A stretch of DNA of 64,000 nucleotides from an uncultured Pelagibacteraceae bacterium (GTDB lineage: Bacteria > Pseudomonadota > Alphaproteobacteria > Pelagibacterales > Pelagibacteraceae), in assembly GCA_902607115.1 (NCBI GenBank), contig CACLIZ010000003.1, forward strand, positions 1-64,000, written 5' to 3'. Of this stretch, positions 43,389 through 51,874 are shown piece after piece; the first letter of the stretch is position 1, and each line of letters starts with the position of its first letter. Position numbers and translations under genes: made by a program. The notes below the pieces were generated by a model. The model was given only the letters and a program-made list of their open reading frames with translations. It was not told the DNA's origin and made no database searches.

Positions 43389-43894
43389 TAGCTACAATTT
43401 TTTTTTGCAGAATTATATGCTTTAGTGAAGCCTAAAAGTGAGTAATGATCTATAGTTTGTGATCCAGATTTATTGTATCCTGTAACCATAATTCTAGAAC
43501 CTTTTTTAAGAGTTTTAATTAATTTTTTTTCAACTTTATTTTCTGATATCCAGGCAAAATTTTCTTGCGCTAGATCAAATTTGTATTTTGATTTGCCTGA
43601 TATTGCTGTAATAGAGTTTTGATTATTGTATTCATATCCAGATGTAATACTTACCTCATCTGACACCTTATCGTTTGGTCTAAAGCTTACAAATAACCTT
43701 GCATCTCTCTGATTTTTTTTTGGAGCTTGTAAAATTGGAATTGATTGAGCAAAACAAACTTTATTTTCACCTTCTATAAAGACTATTGTCTCCCAATCTT
43801 TATATTTTCCTATTTTTTTTACTTCCTGAGAATAAGCATTAGAATTTATAATCAGAATTAAATAAATAAATAATAATGTAGTTTTTTTAATCAT
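43388..43894 (-). CDS. Invasion-associated locus B (IalB) family periplasmic protein
   Basis: The protein has a signal peptide (MIKKTTLLFIYLILIINSNAYS) and an IalB-like domain with GKYKDWETIVF, KVCFAQSIPI, RLFVSFRPNDKVSDEVSITSGY, and the closing Cys near the C-terminus (KKNCS). The ATG at 43894 makes an ATGA overlap with the aldo/keto reductase stop; an ATG two codons upstream (43900) is an alternative. IalB proteins are common in non-pathogenic alphaproteobacteria; function unknown. Confidence 0.85.
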   Translation of the reverse strand: MIKKTTLLFIYLILIINSNAYSQEVKKIGKYKDWETIVFIEGENKVCFAQSIPILQAPKKNQRDARLFVSFRPNDKVSDEVSITSGYEYNNQNSITAISGKSKYKFDLAQENFAWISENKVEKKLIKTLKKGSRIMVTGYNKSGSQTIDHYSLLGFTKAYNSAKKNCS

Positions 43895-44931
43895 GGACAT
43901 GGGTTGGGATAAATTTTTTGTATATCATTTAATTTTTTTATCAATTCCTCAGATAATTTTATATTTACACTTTCAATATTTTCTTTCAACTGTTCCATTG
44001 TCGTAGCTCCTATTATGACTGAGGTCATAAAAGGCTGAATTTCACAAAACTTTACAGACATTTGAGCAAAATTGATGTTATATTTTTTTGAAATTTTATA
44101 ATATTCTTCAACTGCATTTTCCATGTTCGGCTTTTGGTATCTTGTCCAAAAATCTCCATCTCTTTCAATTCTCGATCCTTTTGGTATTTGACCATTTCTA
44201 TATTTACCAGTTAGATAACCTGAGGCTAAAGGTGAGTAAGCCAAACATCCTATTTCATCTCTAACTGAGATTTCAGCTAAACCAATTTCATAAGTTCTAT
44301 TTAATAAATTATATGGATTTTGAACAGACATCATTCTTGGTAAATTCAGTTCTTTAGAGAGTTGTAAAAATTTATTAACTCCCCATGGAGTCTCATTGGA
44401 CAAACCAACGTATCTTATTTTTCCTGCTTTAATATATTTTTCTAATTCCAATAAAACGTCTTCAATTTTACTCCATTCATCTTCATACTCTTTATGTTTA
44501 TAACCAAGTTTGCCGAAACTATTAACATTTCTTTCAGGCCAATGAAGTTGATATAAATCTACGTAATCTGTTTTTAATCTTCTAAGACTACCATGAAGCG
44601 CTTCTTCAAGATTTTTCCCAACAAAACTATTCTCTCCATTTCTTAAGTAATTTCTCGCTGGTCCAGCAACTTTAGTTGCTAAAATTACTTTGTCTCTTTT
44701 TTTGGTTTTTTCAAACCAATTTCCAATTATGATTTCTGTATGACCAAAAGTTTCCGCTCTCGGAGGAACTGAATATAATTCTGCTGTATCCCAAAAATTT
44801 ACACCTTGATCTAGTGAGAAATCCATTTGTTCAAAACCTTCCTGCTCAGTGTTTTGCTCACCCCAAGTCATGGTTCCAAGACAAATTGTGCTTACTTCTA
44901 TGTCAGTATTACCTAATTTCTTATAATTCAT
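43891..44931 (-). CDS. Aldo/keto reductase (Tas-like)
   Basis: The 346-residue barrel has the AKR catalytic tetrad. Asp is in NFWDTAELYSVPP with its Tyr, Lys in VILATKVAGPARNY, and His in DLYQLHWPERN. The C-terminal NADPH-binding VIIGATTMEQLKENI is present. The PRAETFGHTEIIIG insertion and overall length resemble E. coli Tas. The substrate is unknown. It overlaps the IalB-like gene and is divergent from the Bax-inhibitor gene. Confidence 0.93.
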   Translation of the reverse strand: MNYKKLGNTDIEVSTICLGTMTWGEQNTEQEGFEQMDFSLDQGVNFWDTAELYSVPPRAETFGHTEIIIGNWFEKTKKRDKVILATKVAGPARNYLRNGENSFVGKNLEEALHGSLRRLKTDYVDLYQLHWPERNVNSFGKLGYKHKEYEDEWSKIEDVLLELEKYIKAGKIRYVGLSNETPWGVNKFLQLSKELNLPRMMSVQNPYNLLNRTYEIGLAEISVRDEIGCLAYSPLASGYLTGKYRNGQIPKGSRIERDGDFWTRYQKPNMENAVEEYYKISKKYNINFAQMSVKFCEIQPFMTSVIIGATTMEQLKENIESVNIKLSEELIKKLNDIQKIYPNPCP

Positions 44932-45001
44932 AATTATTAACTATCTGTTACTTATATTTTGACTTCTTGAAAATAAACTAAAAAATTATTATATATACCT
45001 C

Positions 45002-45760
45002 ATGGAATTTAACAGAAATAATATTCTTAATAAAACAACTACAGCCAAACAAACAGTCGTGATGGATGAAGGCCTAAGAGCCTACATGCTTAAAGTCTAC
45101 AATTATATGGCAACAGGAGTATTGCTCACTGGAATAATAGCCCTTCTTACATTTAAAATGTCCGTAGTAACTGATGATGCTGGTACAATTGTAGCTTTAA
45201 CACAATTTGGAAATGCTATTTATTTATCTGGTTTAAAATGGATTGTAATGCTTGCTCCATTAGGAATTGTATTTTATATGAGTTTTGGAATTAATAAAAT
45301 GAGTTCATCTAAAGCTCAAACTACATTTTGGATATTTGCAGCTTTAATGGGTCTATCATTATCTTCGATATTATTAATTTATACTGGATTAAGCGTAACA
45401 AGAGTATTTTTTATAACTTCTGCAACATTTGGAGCAATGAGTATTTATGGTTACACAACTAAAAGAGATTTAACAAAACTTGGCTCTTTTTTATTTATGG
45501 GTTTAATAGGAATTATTATTGCATCATTAGTAAATATTTTTCTTAAATCTTCTATGATGTATTTTGTTATATCAATTTTAGGTGTTTTAATATTTGTGGG
45601 TTTAACAGCTTACGATACACAAAAAATTAAAAACATGTATGCTGCATCAGACAGTGGAGAAATCATTGGCAAAAAAGCAGTAATGGGAGCTTTAACATTA
45701 TATCTAGACTTTATTAATTTATTTATAATGTTATTAAGATTATTCGGTCAAAGAAGATAA
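45002..45760 (+). CDS. Bax inhibitor-1/YccA family membrane protein
   Basis: The 252-residue protein has seven membrane helices and the BI-1 pattern: an N-terminal DEGLRAYMLKVYNYMATGVLLTG and the C-terminal FVGLTAYDTQKIKNMYA with the conserved Asp pair region (LYLDFINLFIMLLRLFG). Bacterial members are pH-gated calcium leak channels or modulators of the FtsH protease. It is a single gene, divergent from the aldo/keto reductase and convergent with DUF2794. Confidence 0.94.
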   Translation: MEFNRNNILNKTTTAKQTVVMDEGLRAYMLKVYNYMATGVLLTGIIALLTFKMSVVTDDAGTIVALTQFGNAIYLSGLKWIVMLAPLGIVFYMSFGINKMSSSKAQTTFWIFAALMGLSLSSILLIYTGLSVTRVFFITSATFGAMSIYGYTTKRDLTKLGSFLFMGLIGIIIASLVNIFLKSSMMYFVISILGVLIFVGLTAYDTQKIKNMYAASDSGEIIGKKAVMGALTLYLDFINLFIMLLRLFGQRR

Positions 45761-45763
45761 ATA

Positions 45764-46102
45764 TTAAAGTTTTTTCCAATTAGTACTTTTAAGCAAGCTT
45801 TCAAGAACATAAGAATTTTTCAAAATTCTACCTTTCGTATCTGTTATTAAATATTTTAAGTTCTTATTCATAGGTTTGAAGTCTTTACAGATATTATAAA
45901 CAGCATTTTCAGATGAATTTTTAAATACGCTGAAAGCAACTTGTTTACTAGATATTTTTAATCCGTAATCTTTCCATGAACCGTTTGAAACCATTTTTGC
46001 GTACAAATCCAAAATTATTTTAAGTTCATCTTTTTCAAAAAAATATTTCTGTTTTTCATTTGAGGATGAATTGTTTATTACTAATTTTAAGTGTTTATTC
46101 AT
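45764..46102 (-). CDS. DUF2794 protein
   Basis: The 112-residue protein has the DUF2794 pattern: YFFEKDELKIILDLYAKMVS, SWKDYGLKISSKQVAFSVFK and the C-terminal ILKNSYVLESLLKST. The family is small, soluble and nearly limited to alphaproteobacteria, with unknown function. It overlaps the end of the septation-protein gene by 8 bases, suggesting co-expression. Confidence 0.87.
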   Translation of the reverse strand: MNKHLKLVINNSSSNEKQKYFFEKDELKIILDLYAKMVSNGSWKDYGLKISSKQVAFSVFKNSSENAVYNICKDFKPMNKNLKYLITDTKGRILKNSYVLESLLKSTNWKKL

Positions 46103-46646
46103 TTATTTTATATTTGTTTATTAACTTAATCTGGAAAGCTGTAAAAATAAAAGTTATTGGCAAAAGACCCCAAACTTTAAAATTTACCCAAAATTCCTCT
46201 GATTGAGTTCTCCAAACTATTTCATTTAATAATGCCAAAGAAAAGAAAAAATACATCCATCTAATATTTAATACTTTCCAACCTTCCTCATTTAAATTTA
46301 ATGCATTTCCAAGAATTTTTTTTAATATAGGCTCATTTGTGAAATATTTTCCAAACAATAAAGCTAAACCAAAAAGAATATTAATTATTGTAGGTTTTAC
46401 GTAAATAAAAATAGGATTATCAAAATAAATTGTTAGACCTCCGAAGAATGTTATAAATACACCACCCAACAAAGGTACCATTGGTACTCTCTTTTCAAAA
46501 AACCAAACTATTCCTAGAGCTATTATTGTAGCTATAATAAATGGAATAAGTGCGACTTTAATATCTTTTCCGCTGCTATAATATATGTATAAAAATATAG
46601 CTAAAGGACCAAAATCTGTAAGGAATTTTAATAAAGATTTATTCAC
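46095..46646 (-). CDS. yciB: Inner-membrane protein YciB / septation protein A
   Basis: The 183-residue protein has five membrane helices and the family N-terminus KFLTDFGPLAIFLYIYY. It carries LGGVFITFFGGLTIYFDNPIFIYVKPTI and the C-terminal LNEIVWRTQSEEFWVNFK. YciB/IspZ proteins affect envelope synthesis and septation. It is divergent from hspQ and precedes DUF2794 on the minus strand. Confidence 0.92.
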   Translation of the reverse strand: MNKSLLKFLTDFGPLAIFLYIYYSSGKDIKVALIPFIIATIIALGIVWFFEKRVPMVPLLGGVFITFFGGLTIYFDNPIFIYVKPTIINILFGLALLFGKYFTNEPILKKILGNALNLNEEGWKVLNIRWMYFFFSLALLNEIVWRTQSEEFWVNFKVWGLLPITFIFTAFQIKLINKYKINE

Positions 46647-46724
46647 TGTAAATTTATTAACAACTTAACAAATCATTTATATTTTTTCTATTGATTTTTT
46701 TTTTCAAATACCCATACTAACCTT

Positions 46725-47045
46725 GTGCCAATTCAAAAAGCGAAATTTTCAATAGGAGATGTTGTAAAGCATAGACACTTCGATTTTAGGGGAGTTATCT
46801 ATGATGTAGATTTTGAGTTTAATAACTCTGAAGAATGGTATCAATCAATTCCTAAAAATGTTAGACCTAGAAAGGATCAGCCATTTTATCATCTACTAGC
46901 AGAAAATGAGGAAATAACCTATGAGGCCTACGTTTCTGAACAAAATTTGTTAACAGACGATTCTGGAGAACCAATTCAACACCCATTAATAAATGAAATT
47001 TTTAGTGGAAAAAAGGGAACTAGTTACTTTAAGCCATCAAATTAA
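46725..47045 (+). CDS. hspQ: Heat shock protein HspQ
   Basis: The 106-residue YccV-like protein has KFSIGDVVKHRHFDFRGVIY, FEFNNSEEWYQSIP and QPFYHLLAENEEITYEAYVS, all HspQ/YccV signatures. HspQ in enterobacteria is a Lon specificity factor; the alphaproteobacterial version probably has a related hemimethylated-DNA-binding-like fold. The start is GTG at 46725 and no closer ATG fits the family N-terminus. It is followed by a 170-base gap with a strong hairpin before ccmC. Confidence 0.92.
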   Translation: MPIQKAKFSIGDVVKHRHFDFRGVIYDVDFEFNNSEEWYQSIPKNVRPRKDQPFYHLLAENEEITYEAYVSEQNLLTDDSGEPIQHPLINEIFSGKKGTSYFKPSN

Positions 47046-47112
47046 ATTATTAGCCAATTTTTTAACACATTTAGTCCCAAACAAAGACAAAAATTAATTT
47101 TAGTATATTATT

Positions 47113-47171
47113 ACTTTGGTCAGGAGTTCATTCATTCCTTATTTATCTCCCTCAGAGCTCTTGATCAAAGT
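47113..47171 (+). ncRNA. Candidate structured RNA leader upstream of the ccm operon
   Basis: ACTTTGGTCAGGAGTTC (47113-47129) pairs without interruption with GAGCTCTTGATCAAAGT (47155-47171): 17 base pairs including three G-U pairs, closing a 25-base loop. The G-U pairs only work in a plus-strand transcript, which argues for RNA on that strand. No T-run follows, so it is not a normal terminator. It lies 44 bases ahead of the ccmC start and could be a 5' leader element or a small RNA; no known RNA family was recognised. Confidence 0.5.
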
Positions 47172-47215
47172 CACTGTTTAAAATAATTTCCTTAAAAAAT
47201 ATGTTATAAAAAATT

Positions 47216-47923
47216 ATGTTTGAGTATTTTAATCCTTATAGAATTTTTAAAATAAATTCTACTTTGCAAAAAATCATTCTTTTCTGTTTTATTTCAGTCT
47301 TAAGTGTTGGTTTAGTAGAGGCATTATTTTTATCACCGGAAGATTATTTGCAAAAGGACTCTGTAAGAATAATGTATGTTCATGTGCCAGCTGCATGGAT
47401 TTCCTTAGGCATATTTTCTTTAATAGCACTACTATCTGTTTCAGTTTTTTTATTCAAAAATAAAAATTTTATTTTGATTACAAAAAGTTTAGCACCTTCT
47501 GGGATGTTGTTTACTCTAATTGCTTTAGTAACAGGGTCAATTTGGGGAAAACCTACTTGGGGAACATGGTGGGCATGGGATGCAAGAATAACTTCTATGC
47601 TAATATTATTTATTCTTTATGTTTTATATATTTTGACTTTTAGAATTTTCGAAGATCAAGATAAATCAAACAAAATATCATCAATAATTGCTATTGTTGG
47701 AGCAATAAATATACCAATCATAAAATTTTCAGTTGATTGGTGGAATACACTTCATCAACCAGCTTCAATTAGTTTAACTGAGGAATCGGCAATACATTCT
47801 TCAATGTTAATACCATTAATAATAATGACTGCGGCATTTGCCCTATTCTCTTCTTTGATTTTTTTGATGAAATATAATACAGAATTGATAAAAGTTAAAA
47901 ATAAAGGATTAAAACGACTATGA
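47216..47923 (+). CDS. ccmC: Heme exporter/handling protein CcmC
   Basis: CcmC presents heme to the chaperone CcmE in System I cytochrome c maturation. The 235-residue membrane protein has six helices and the tryptophan-rich heme motif WGTWWAWDARITSML, with the flanking His in IMYVHVPAAW and WWNTLHQPAS. It is the first of six ccm genes in order here; ccmA and ccmB are not in the window. It overlaps ccmD by 4 bases. Confidence 0.96.
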   Translation: MFEYFNPYRIFKINSTLQKIILFCFISVLSVGLVEALFLSPEDYLQKDSVRIMYVHVPAAWISLGIFSLIALLSVSVFLFKNKNFILITKSLAPSGMLFTLIALVTGSIWGKPTWGTWWAWDARITSMLILFILYVLYILTFRIFEDQDKSNKISSIIAIVGAINIPIIKFSVDWWNTLHQPASISLTEESAIHSSMLIPLIIMTAAFALFSSLIFLMKYNTELIKVKNKGLKRL

Positions 47924-48150
47924 TATCAGATCTTATCTCAATGAATGGATATGGAGCATACGTGTGGTCTGCTTTCGCTTTTACACTAATCAGTTTTTCG
48001 AGTTTATATTTCATTATAAAGTTACAATTGGAAAAAGAGCAAAAAAGATTTGAAGAAAATTTTTCAACGCTTGCCGAAGAAAAATACAACGTTGCTGTTA
48101 ATAAAGAAATTTATAAAGAGATTTTAAAAAGTTCAGGCGCAAAAATTTAA
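47920..48150 (+). CDS. ccmD: Heme exporter protein CcmD
   Basis: CcmD is the small membrane subunit that helps release holo-CcmE from the CcmABC complex. The 76-residue protein has the family N-terminus MNGYGAYVWSAFAFTLISF after a short lead, one membrane helix, and a charged cytoplasmic coiled tail (LEKEQKRFEEN...). Its ATG overlaps the ccmC stop (4 bases). Sequence is weakly conserved in the family, but position and the GYGAYVW motif are clear. Confidence 0.88.
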   Translation: MISDLISMNGYGAYVWSAFAFTLISFSSLYFIIKLQLEKEQKRFEENFSTLAEEKYNVAVNKEIYKEILKSSGAKI

Positions 48151-48162
48151 CTTTAATATTTC

Positions 48163-48585
48163 ATGTATGGTAAAAAAGTTAAATTAAGGTTATTATTCCT
48201 ATCTTTAATATTAGTTGTATTAATTCTTACTATTTATTTAGTTTTAAAATCATTAGAAGATAATGTTGTTTATTTTATTTCACCAACCGAAATAAAAGAA
48301 CTTGGAGAAATTGAATATAATAAAAAATATAGAGTCGGCGGTATGGTTAAAAAAAATTCTATTTCTATGAGTAGTGATCAAATAAGTTTCACTATTACTG
48401 ACTTTAAAAATGAAATTGATGTAAAATTTTCAGGTATTATGCCTAACCTTTTTTCAGAAGAAAAAGGTGTTGTTGCAGAGGGAATGTTAAAAGATAAAAA
48501 TTTTTTAGAGGCATCAAAAATTTTAGCAAAGCATGATGAAAATTATATGCCTCCTGAGGTCAGAGAAGCATTAAAGGAAAAGTAA
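48163..48585 (+). CDS. ccmE: Cytochrome c-type biogenesis heme chaperone CcmE
   Basis: CcmE carries heme covalently in the periplasm and delivers it to CcmF. The 140-residue protein has an N-terminal membrane anchor, the OB-fold with [14 protein letters not shown] and [32 protein letters not shown]. The heme-binding His124 and Tyr128 lie in [12 protein letters not shown] (HxxxY). It lies 12 bases after ccmD and one base before ccmF. Confidence 0.95.
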   Translation: MYGKKVKLRLLFLSLILVVLILTIYLVLKSLEDNVVYFISPTEIKELGEIEYNKKYRVGGMVKKNSISMSSDQISFTITDFKNEIDVKFSGIMPNLFSEEKGVVAEGMLKDKNFLEASKILAKHDENYMPPEVREALKEK

Positions 48586-48586
48586 A

Positions 48587-50449
48587 TTGTTAAATTTAAT
48601 TGGAAATTATTCTTTAGTTTTTGCTTTAATTACATCTTTAATACTAGCTGTTGTAAGTTTTATAAATTTTAAATCAAATAAAAGTTTAGATTTTAATATA
48701 TTTGGTGCTGTAGTTTTGCAATTTACATTAATTTGTGTGAGTTTTTTTACATTAATTTTTGCTTTTATATATTCAGATTTTAATAATGCAGCTGTTTATT
48801 ATAACTCGCATACTAGTAAACCATTATTTTATAAAATTTCTGGAACATGGGGAAATCACGAGGGAAGTTTATTGCTTTGGGTGTTGGTACTGAGTCTTTT
48901 TACATTAATTTTTTTATTTAAATCAAAAAAACTTTTTAACTCATTTAGAATTTTAACAATTTTTTTTCAACAGATAATTACGTCTGGTTTTCTTTTTTTT
49001 ATTCTTTTATTATCTAATCCTTTTCAATTAATTTTACCAACTCCAAACGAAGGGCTGGGATTAAATCCAATATTACAAGATCCTGCTTTAGCTATTCATC
49101 CACCAATTTTATATTTAGGTTATGTTGGATCTTCTATAATTTTTTCTTCTTCTCTTGCGGCGTTGACATGTAAATATGTAAATAAAGATTGGGCTGCTGA
49201 AATAAAAAAATGGTCATTAATTTCTTGGATTTTTCTAACTATTGGCATCATGTTAGGATCTATTTGGGCTTATTATGAACTAGGCTGGGGAGGATTTTGG
49301 TTTTGGGACCCAGTAGAAAACGTTTCTTTAATGCCTTGGTTTTGTTTAACAGCCTTACTACATTGCTCTTCAGTCTTGGAAAAAAGAGCAACACTACAAT
49401 CATGGACTATTATTCTTGCATTGTGCACTTTCATTTTAAGTATGAGTGGAACATTTTTGGTTAGATCTGGAATTTTAAACTCGGTGCATACTTTTGCAAA
49501 TGATCCGGAAAGAGGAGTATTTGTTTTAATATTTTTAACATTTTTAGTCTTAATCTCTCTTTTTTTGTATTTTAAATTTAATAATTTTGAATCAAAGCCT
49601 AAATCTTTTTTTCTTAGTAGAGAAACTGCTATCATAATGAATAACTGGTTTATGATGTATTTTCTTGCCGTAGTTTTAGTTGGAACAGTCTATCCAATTT
49701 TCTTAGAGGTATTTACAGCAGCGAAGATTTCAGTTGGGCCACCTTATTTTAATCAATTAATAATCCCATTTTTAATTCCTTTTTTAGTTTTAATGGCTTT
49801 AGGAACTAAGTTAGATTGGATAAAAACTAAAAAGTTTAAATTAAATTTAAATAGAATAGCTATATTAATTTTATCTATATTAATTTCCTTTTTTATTGTT
49901 AGAAATTTAAATACAAAAGTTTTATTTTTATCTGTATTAATTTCAGCATCTTTATATTTACTATTAATTTCAATAATAGATTTAAAAAATCAAAAATTTA
50001 AGTGGTCGCAAAGAATTTCTCACTTAGCGTTTAGTATTTTAGTAATTAGTATTATTTTAAACAGTATATTTAGTGAAGAATTTTCAGTTAATATGAAGGT
50101 GGGCCAAGAAAAAATAATATCTAACAGTACTATAAATTTTGAAAAAATCTCAAAACAGGAGGTAGATAATTATACATCCATAAAAGCTGAAATCGAAATT
50201 AAACAAAATGAAAATAAATTAATATTTTATCCAGAGTTGAGATTATATAAAACACCAGAGACGATTACTAGTGAGGCAGATATAAAAACAAACTTATTTA
50301 ATGATAATTTGCTAGTTGTAAATTATCTAAAAGGTAGTGATTATTTAAATATTAGATATCAAAAAAAGCCATTTATGTTTTTAATCTGGTTTTCGGCTGT
50401 AATGTTGGGTTTAGGTGGCATACTAGGTTTGAGAGATAAGTTAAAATGA
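48587..50449 (+). CDS. ccmF: Cytochrome c heme lyase subunit CcmF
   Basis: CcmF is the large membrane subunit that ligates heme to apocytochrome c. The 620-residue protein has many helices, the heme-handling WGGFWFWDPVENVSLMPW motif, His-bearing GTWGNHEGSLLLW, LLHCSSVLEKRATLQSW and NSVHTFANDPERG. The start is TTG one base past the ccmE stop. It overlaps ccmG by 4 bases. Its size is normal. Confidence 0.96.
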   Translation: MLNLIGNYSLVFALITSLILAVVSFINFKSNKSLDFNIFGAVVLQFTLICVSFFTLIFAFIYSDFNNAAVYYNSHTSKPLFYKISGTWGNHEGSLLLWVLVLSLFTLIFLFKSKKLFNSFRILTIFFQQIITSGFLFFILLLSNPFQLILPTPNEGLGLNPILQDPALAIHPPILYLGYVGSSIIFSSSLAALTCKYVNKDWAAEIKKWSLISWIFLTIGIMLGSIWAYYELGWGGFWFWDPVENVSLMPWFCLTALLHCSSVLEKRATLQSWTIILALCTFILSMSGTFLVRSGILNSVHTFANDPERGVFVLIFLTFLVLISLFLYFKFNNFESKPKSFFLSRETAIIMNNWFMMYFLAVVLVGTVYPIFLEVFTAAKISVGPPYFNQLIIPFLIPFLVLMALGTKLDWIKTKKFKLNLNRIAILILSILISFFIVRNLNTKVLFLSVLISASLYLLLISIIDLKNQKFKWSQRISHLAFSILVISIILNSIFSEEFSVNMKVGQEKIISNSTINFEKISKQEVDNYTSIKAEIEIKQNENKLIFYPELRLYKTPETITSEADIKTNLFNDNLLVVNYLKGSDYLNIRYQKKPFMFLIWFSAVMLGLGGILGLRDKLK

Positions 50450-50964
50450 GAATTAGATTATCTTTTATTTTTTTGTTTATTTTGGTTTCATCTATTGCAT
50501 TGATTTTTTACAAAAGTTTATTTGAAGAAAAAAACTATATACCAAAAAACATAAATAATAAAATTGAGAATATTTCAATAAAAGAATTTAATACAGAAAA
50601 TATTTTTTTTTTAAAAAATTTATTTGAAGATGAAAAATTTATGGCGATAAATATATGGGCCTCTTGGTGTTTACCATGCAGAGAAGAACACCAGTATATC
50701 AAAAATCTTTCTAGAATTGATAATTTAAAATTAGTAGGTCTAAATTACAAAGACAAAACAAAAAATGCTCAAAAATTTTTAGAGGATCTTGGAAATCCTT
50801 TTGATATAATTCTTTCTGACACAGATGGAACAAAGTCTATTTTTTTAGGTGCTTATGGAGTTCCAGAAACATTAATTTTGGATAGTGAATTGAAAATTAT
50901 AAAAAAACATATTGGGCCGATAAATTCTAAAATAATAGATGAAATTAAAAATTTAACGAATTGA
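50446..50964 (+). CDS. ccmG: Thiol:disulfide interchange protein CcmG (DsbE)
   Basis: CcmG is a membrane-tethered periplasmic thioredoxin that reduces apocytochrome or CcmH. The 172-residue protein has an N-terminal anchor (IRLSFIFLFILVSSIALIFY), the active site WASWCLPCREEH with Cys75 and Cys78, and the cis-Pro region GAYGVPETLILD. Start overlaps the ccmF stop by 4 bases. It is coupled to ccmH downstream. Confidence 0.95.
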   Translation: MRIRLSFIFLFILVSSIALIFYKSLFEEKNYIPKNINNKIENISIKEFNTENIFFLKNLFEDEKFMAINIWASWCLPCREEHQYIKNLSRIDNLKLVGLNYKDKTKNAQKFLEDLGNPFDIILSDTDGTKSIFLGAYGVPETLILDSELKIIKKHIGPINSKIIDEIKNLTN

Positions 50965-50966
50965 AT

Positions 50967-51335
50967 ATGAAATCATTTAAATTTATTTTCTTTTTGTTGT
51001 TTTGTATTTTTTTTAATTTGAATAATGTTTTTGGGGAAAATGCAAAGGTAGATGAAATTTCAAAAAATCTTAGATGTTTAATATGTCAGGGACAATCTGT
51101 ATATGATTCTCAATCTGAATTTGCTTTGAGTGTTAAAACTTTAATATTAATTAAATTAGAATCGGGAAGCTCAGAAAAAGATATTTATGATTTTTTGAAA
51201 TCAAAATATGGAGATTGGATTGTCTATGAGCCTGAATTTAATAATTATACTCTAATATTATGGATATTACCTTTATTTTTGTTTATTTTTGGAGGCTTTT
51301 TAATTGCAAGAAAAGTAATTATAAATAAGAGATAA
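50967..51335 (+). CDS. ccmH: Cytochrome c-type biogenesis protein CcmH
   Basis: CcmH keeps apocytochrome c cysteines reduced and pairs with CcmF. The 122-residue protein starting at the ATG at 50967 has a signal sequence (MKSFKFIFFLLFCIFFNLNN) and the LRCxxC motif NLRCLICQGQSVYDSQ with Cys37 and Cys40. It ends with one membrane helix (LILWILPLFLFIFGGFLIAR). A TTG two codons upstream (50961) is another possible start. The CcmI extension of E. coli CcmH is absent. Confidence 0.93.
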   Translation: MKSFKFIFFLLFCIFFNLNNVFGENAKVDEISKNLRCLICQGQSVYDSQSEFALSVKTLILIKLESGSSEKDIYDFLKSKYGDWIVYEPEFNNYTLILWILPLFLFIFGGFLIARKVIINKR

Positions 51336-51337
51336 AA

Positions 51338-51856
51338 ATGAAACATATAAATAATTTGTTAAAAATTCTGCTGTTATTAACTTGTTTTTATTCAACTGCA
51401 TTGACGGAAGAAAAAAAAGCAATTGTTAAAGATCATGAGTGGAATTTTTATTCTGGAATGTTTGATTTTAGTGATGATGGAAAAAGAGCCAGCCTTTTTG
51501 GAATTCAACATCAAAATGAGAATCTTACAAGAGAAAGTTTTTTGGGTACTCTGTCGCCCGTGACTGGTTTTATGATCACAGCTGACAATGCAACATATGC
51601 TTATACTGGTATTCAAGCCCAATATAAAATCGGAAAATTAAATATAATCCCAAGTTTTACTCCAGGATTATATGGTGAGGGCCAAGGTAAAGATTTAGGT
51701 CATGTTGTTGAGTTTAAAAGTGAAGTTCAATTATCATTAGATATATTTTCTAACAGTGAATTGGGTTTTTCATATAATCATATTTCCAACGCGAGCCTAG
51801 GAGATAAAAATCCTGGCGCAAACAGTTACATGTTTAATTTTTTAAAAAGATTTTAA
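51338..51856 (+). CDS. pagL: Acyloxyacyl hydrolase (PagL-like lipid A 3-O-deacylase)
   Basis: The 172-residue protein has a signal peptide (MKHINNLLKILLLLTCFYSTALT) and an eight-strand outer-membrane barrel pattern. It ends LGFSYNHISNASLGDKNPGANSYM and FNFLKRF. The H-x-S-N-A motif carries the PagL catalytic His and Ser, and the terminal aromatic FLKRF fits a barrel-assembly signal. PagL removes the 3-O acyl chain of lipid A. The catalytic Glu is not obvious (NPGANSY in place of the usual acidic position), so activity is uncertain. It lies 2 bases after ccmH. Confidence 0.8.
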   Translation: MKHINNLLKILLLLTCFYSTALTEEKKAIVKDHEWNFYSGMFDFSDDGKRASLFGIQHQNENLTRESFLGTLSPVTGFMITADNATYAYTGIQAQYKIGKLNIIPSFTPGLYGEGQGKDLGHVVEFKSEVQLSLDIFSNSELGFSYNHISNASLGDKNPGANSYMFNFLKRF

Positions 51857-51874
51857 AAAATAATCTAGATCAAT

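Noticed and set aside
44959-44992. TTGACT as a -35 box ahead of the Bax-inhibitor gene
   Set aside because: No -10 hexamer at acceptable spacing; the nearest TATTAT is 22 bases away.
47113-47171. Hairpin as a rho-independent terminator of hspQ
   Set aside because: The loop is 25 bases and no T-run follows the stem, so it does not fit an intrinsic terminator; kept instead as a structured leader candidate.
47046-47215. 6S RNA or another known small RNA in the hspQ-ccmC gap
   Set aside because: No 6S-like bulged long hairpin of about 160-180 bases or known consensus was recognisable; only the single 17-pair hairpin is supported.
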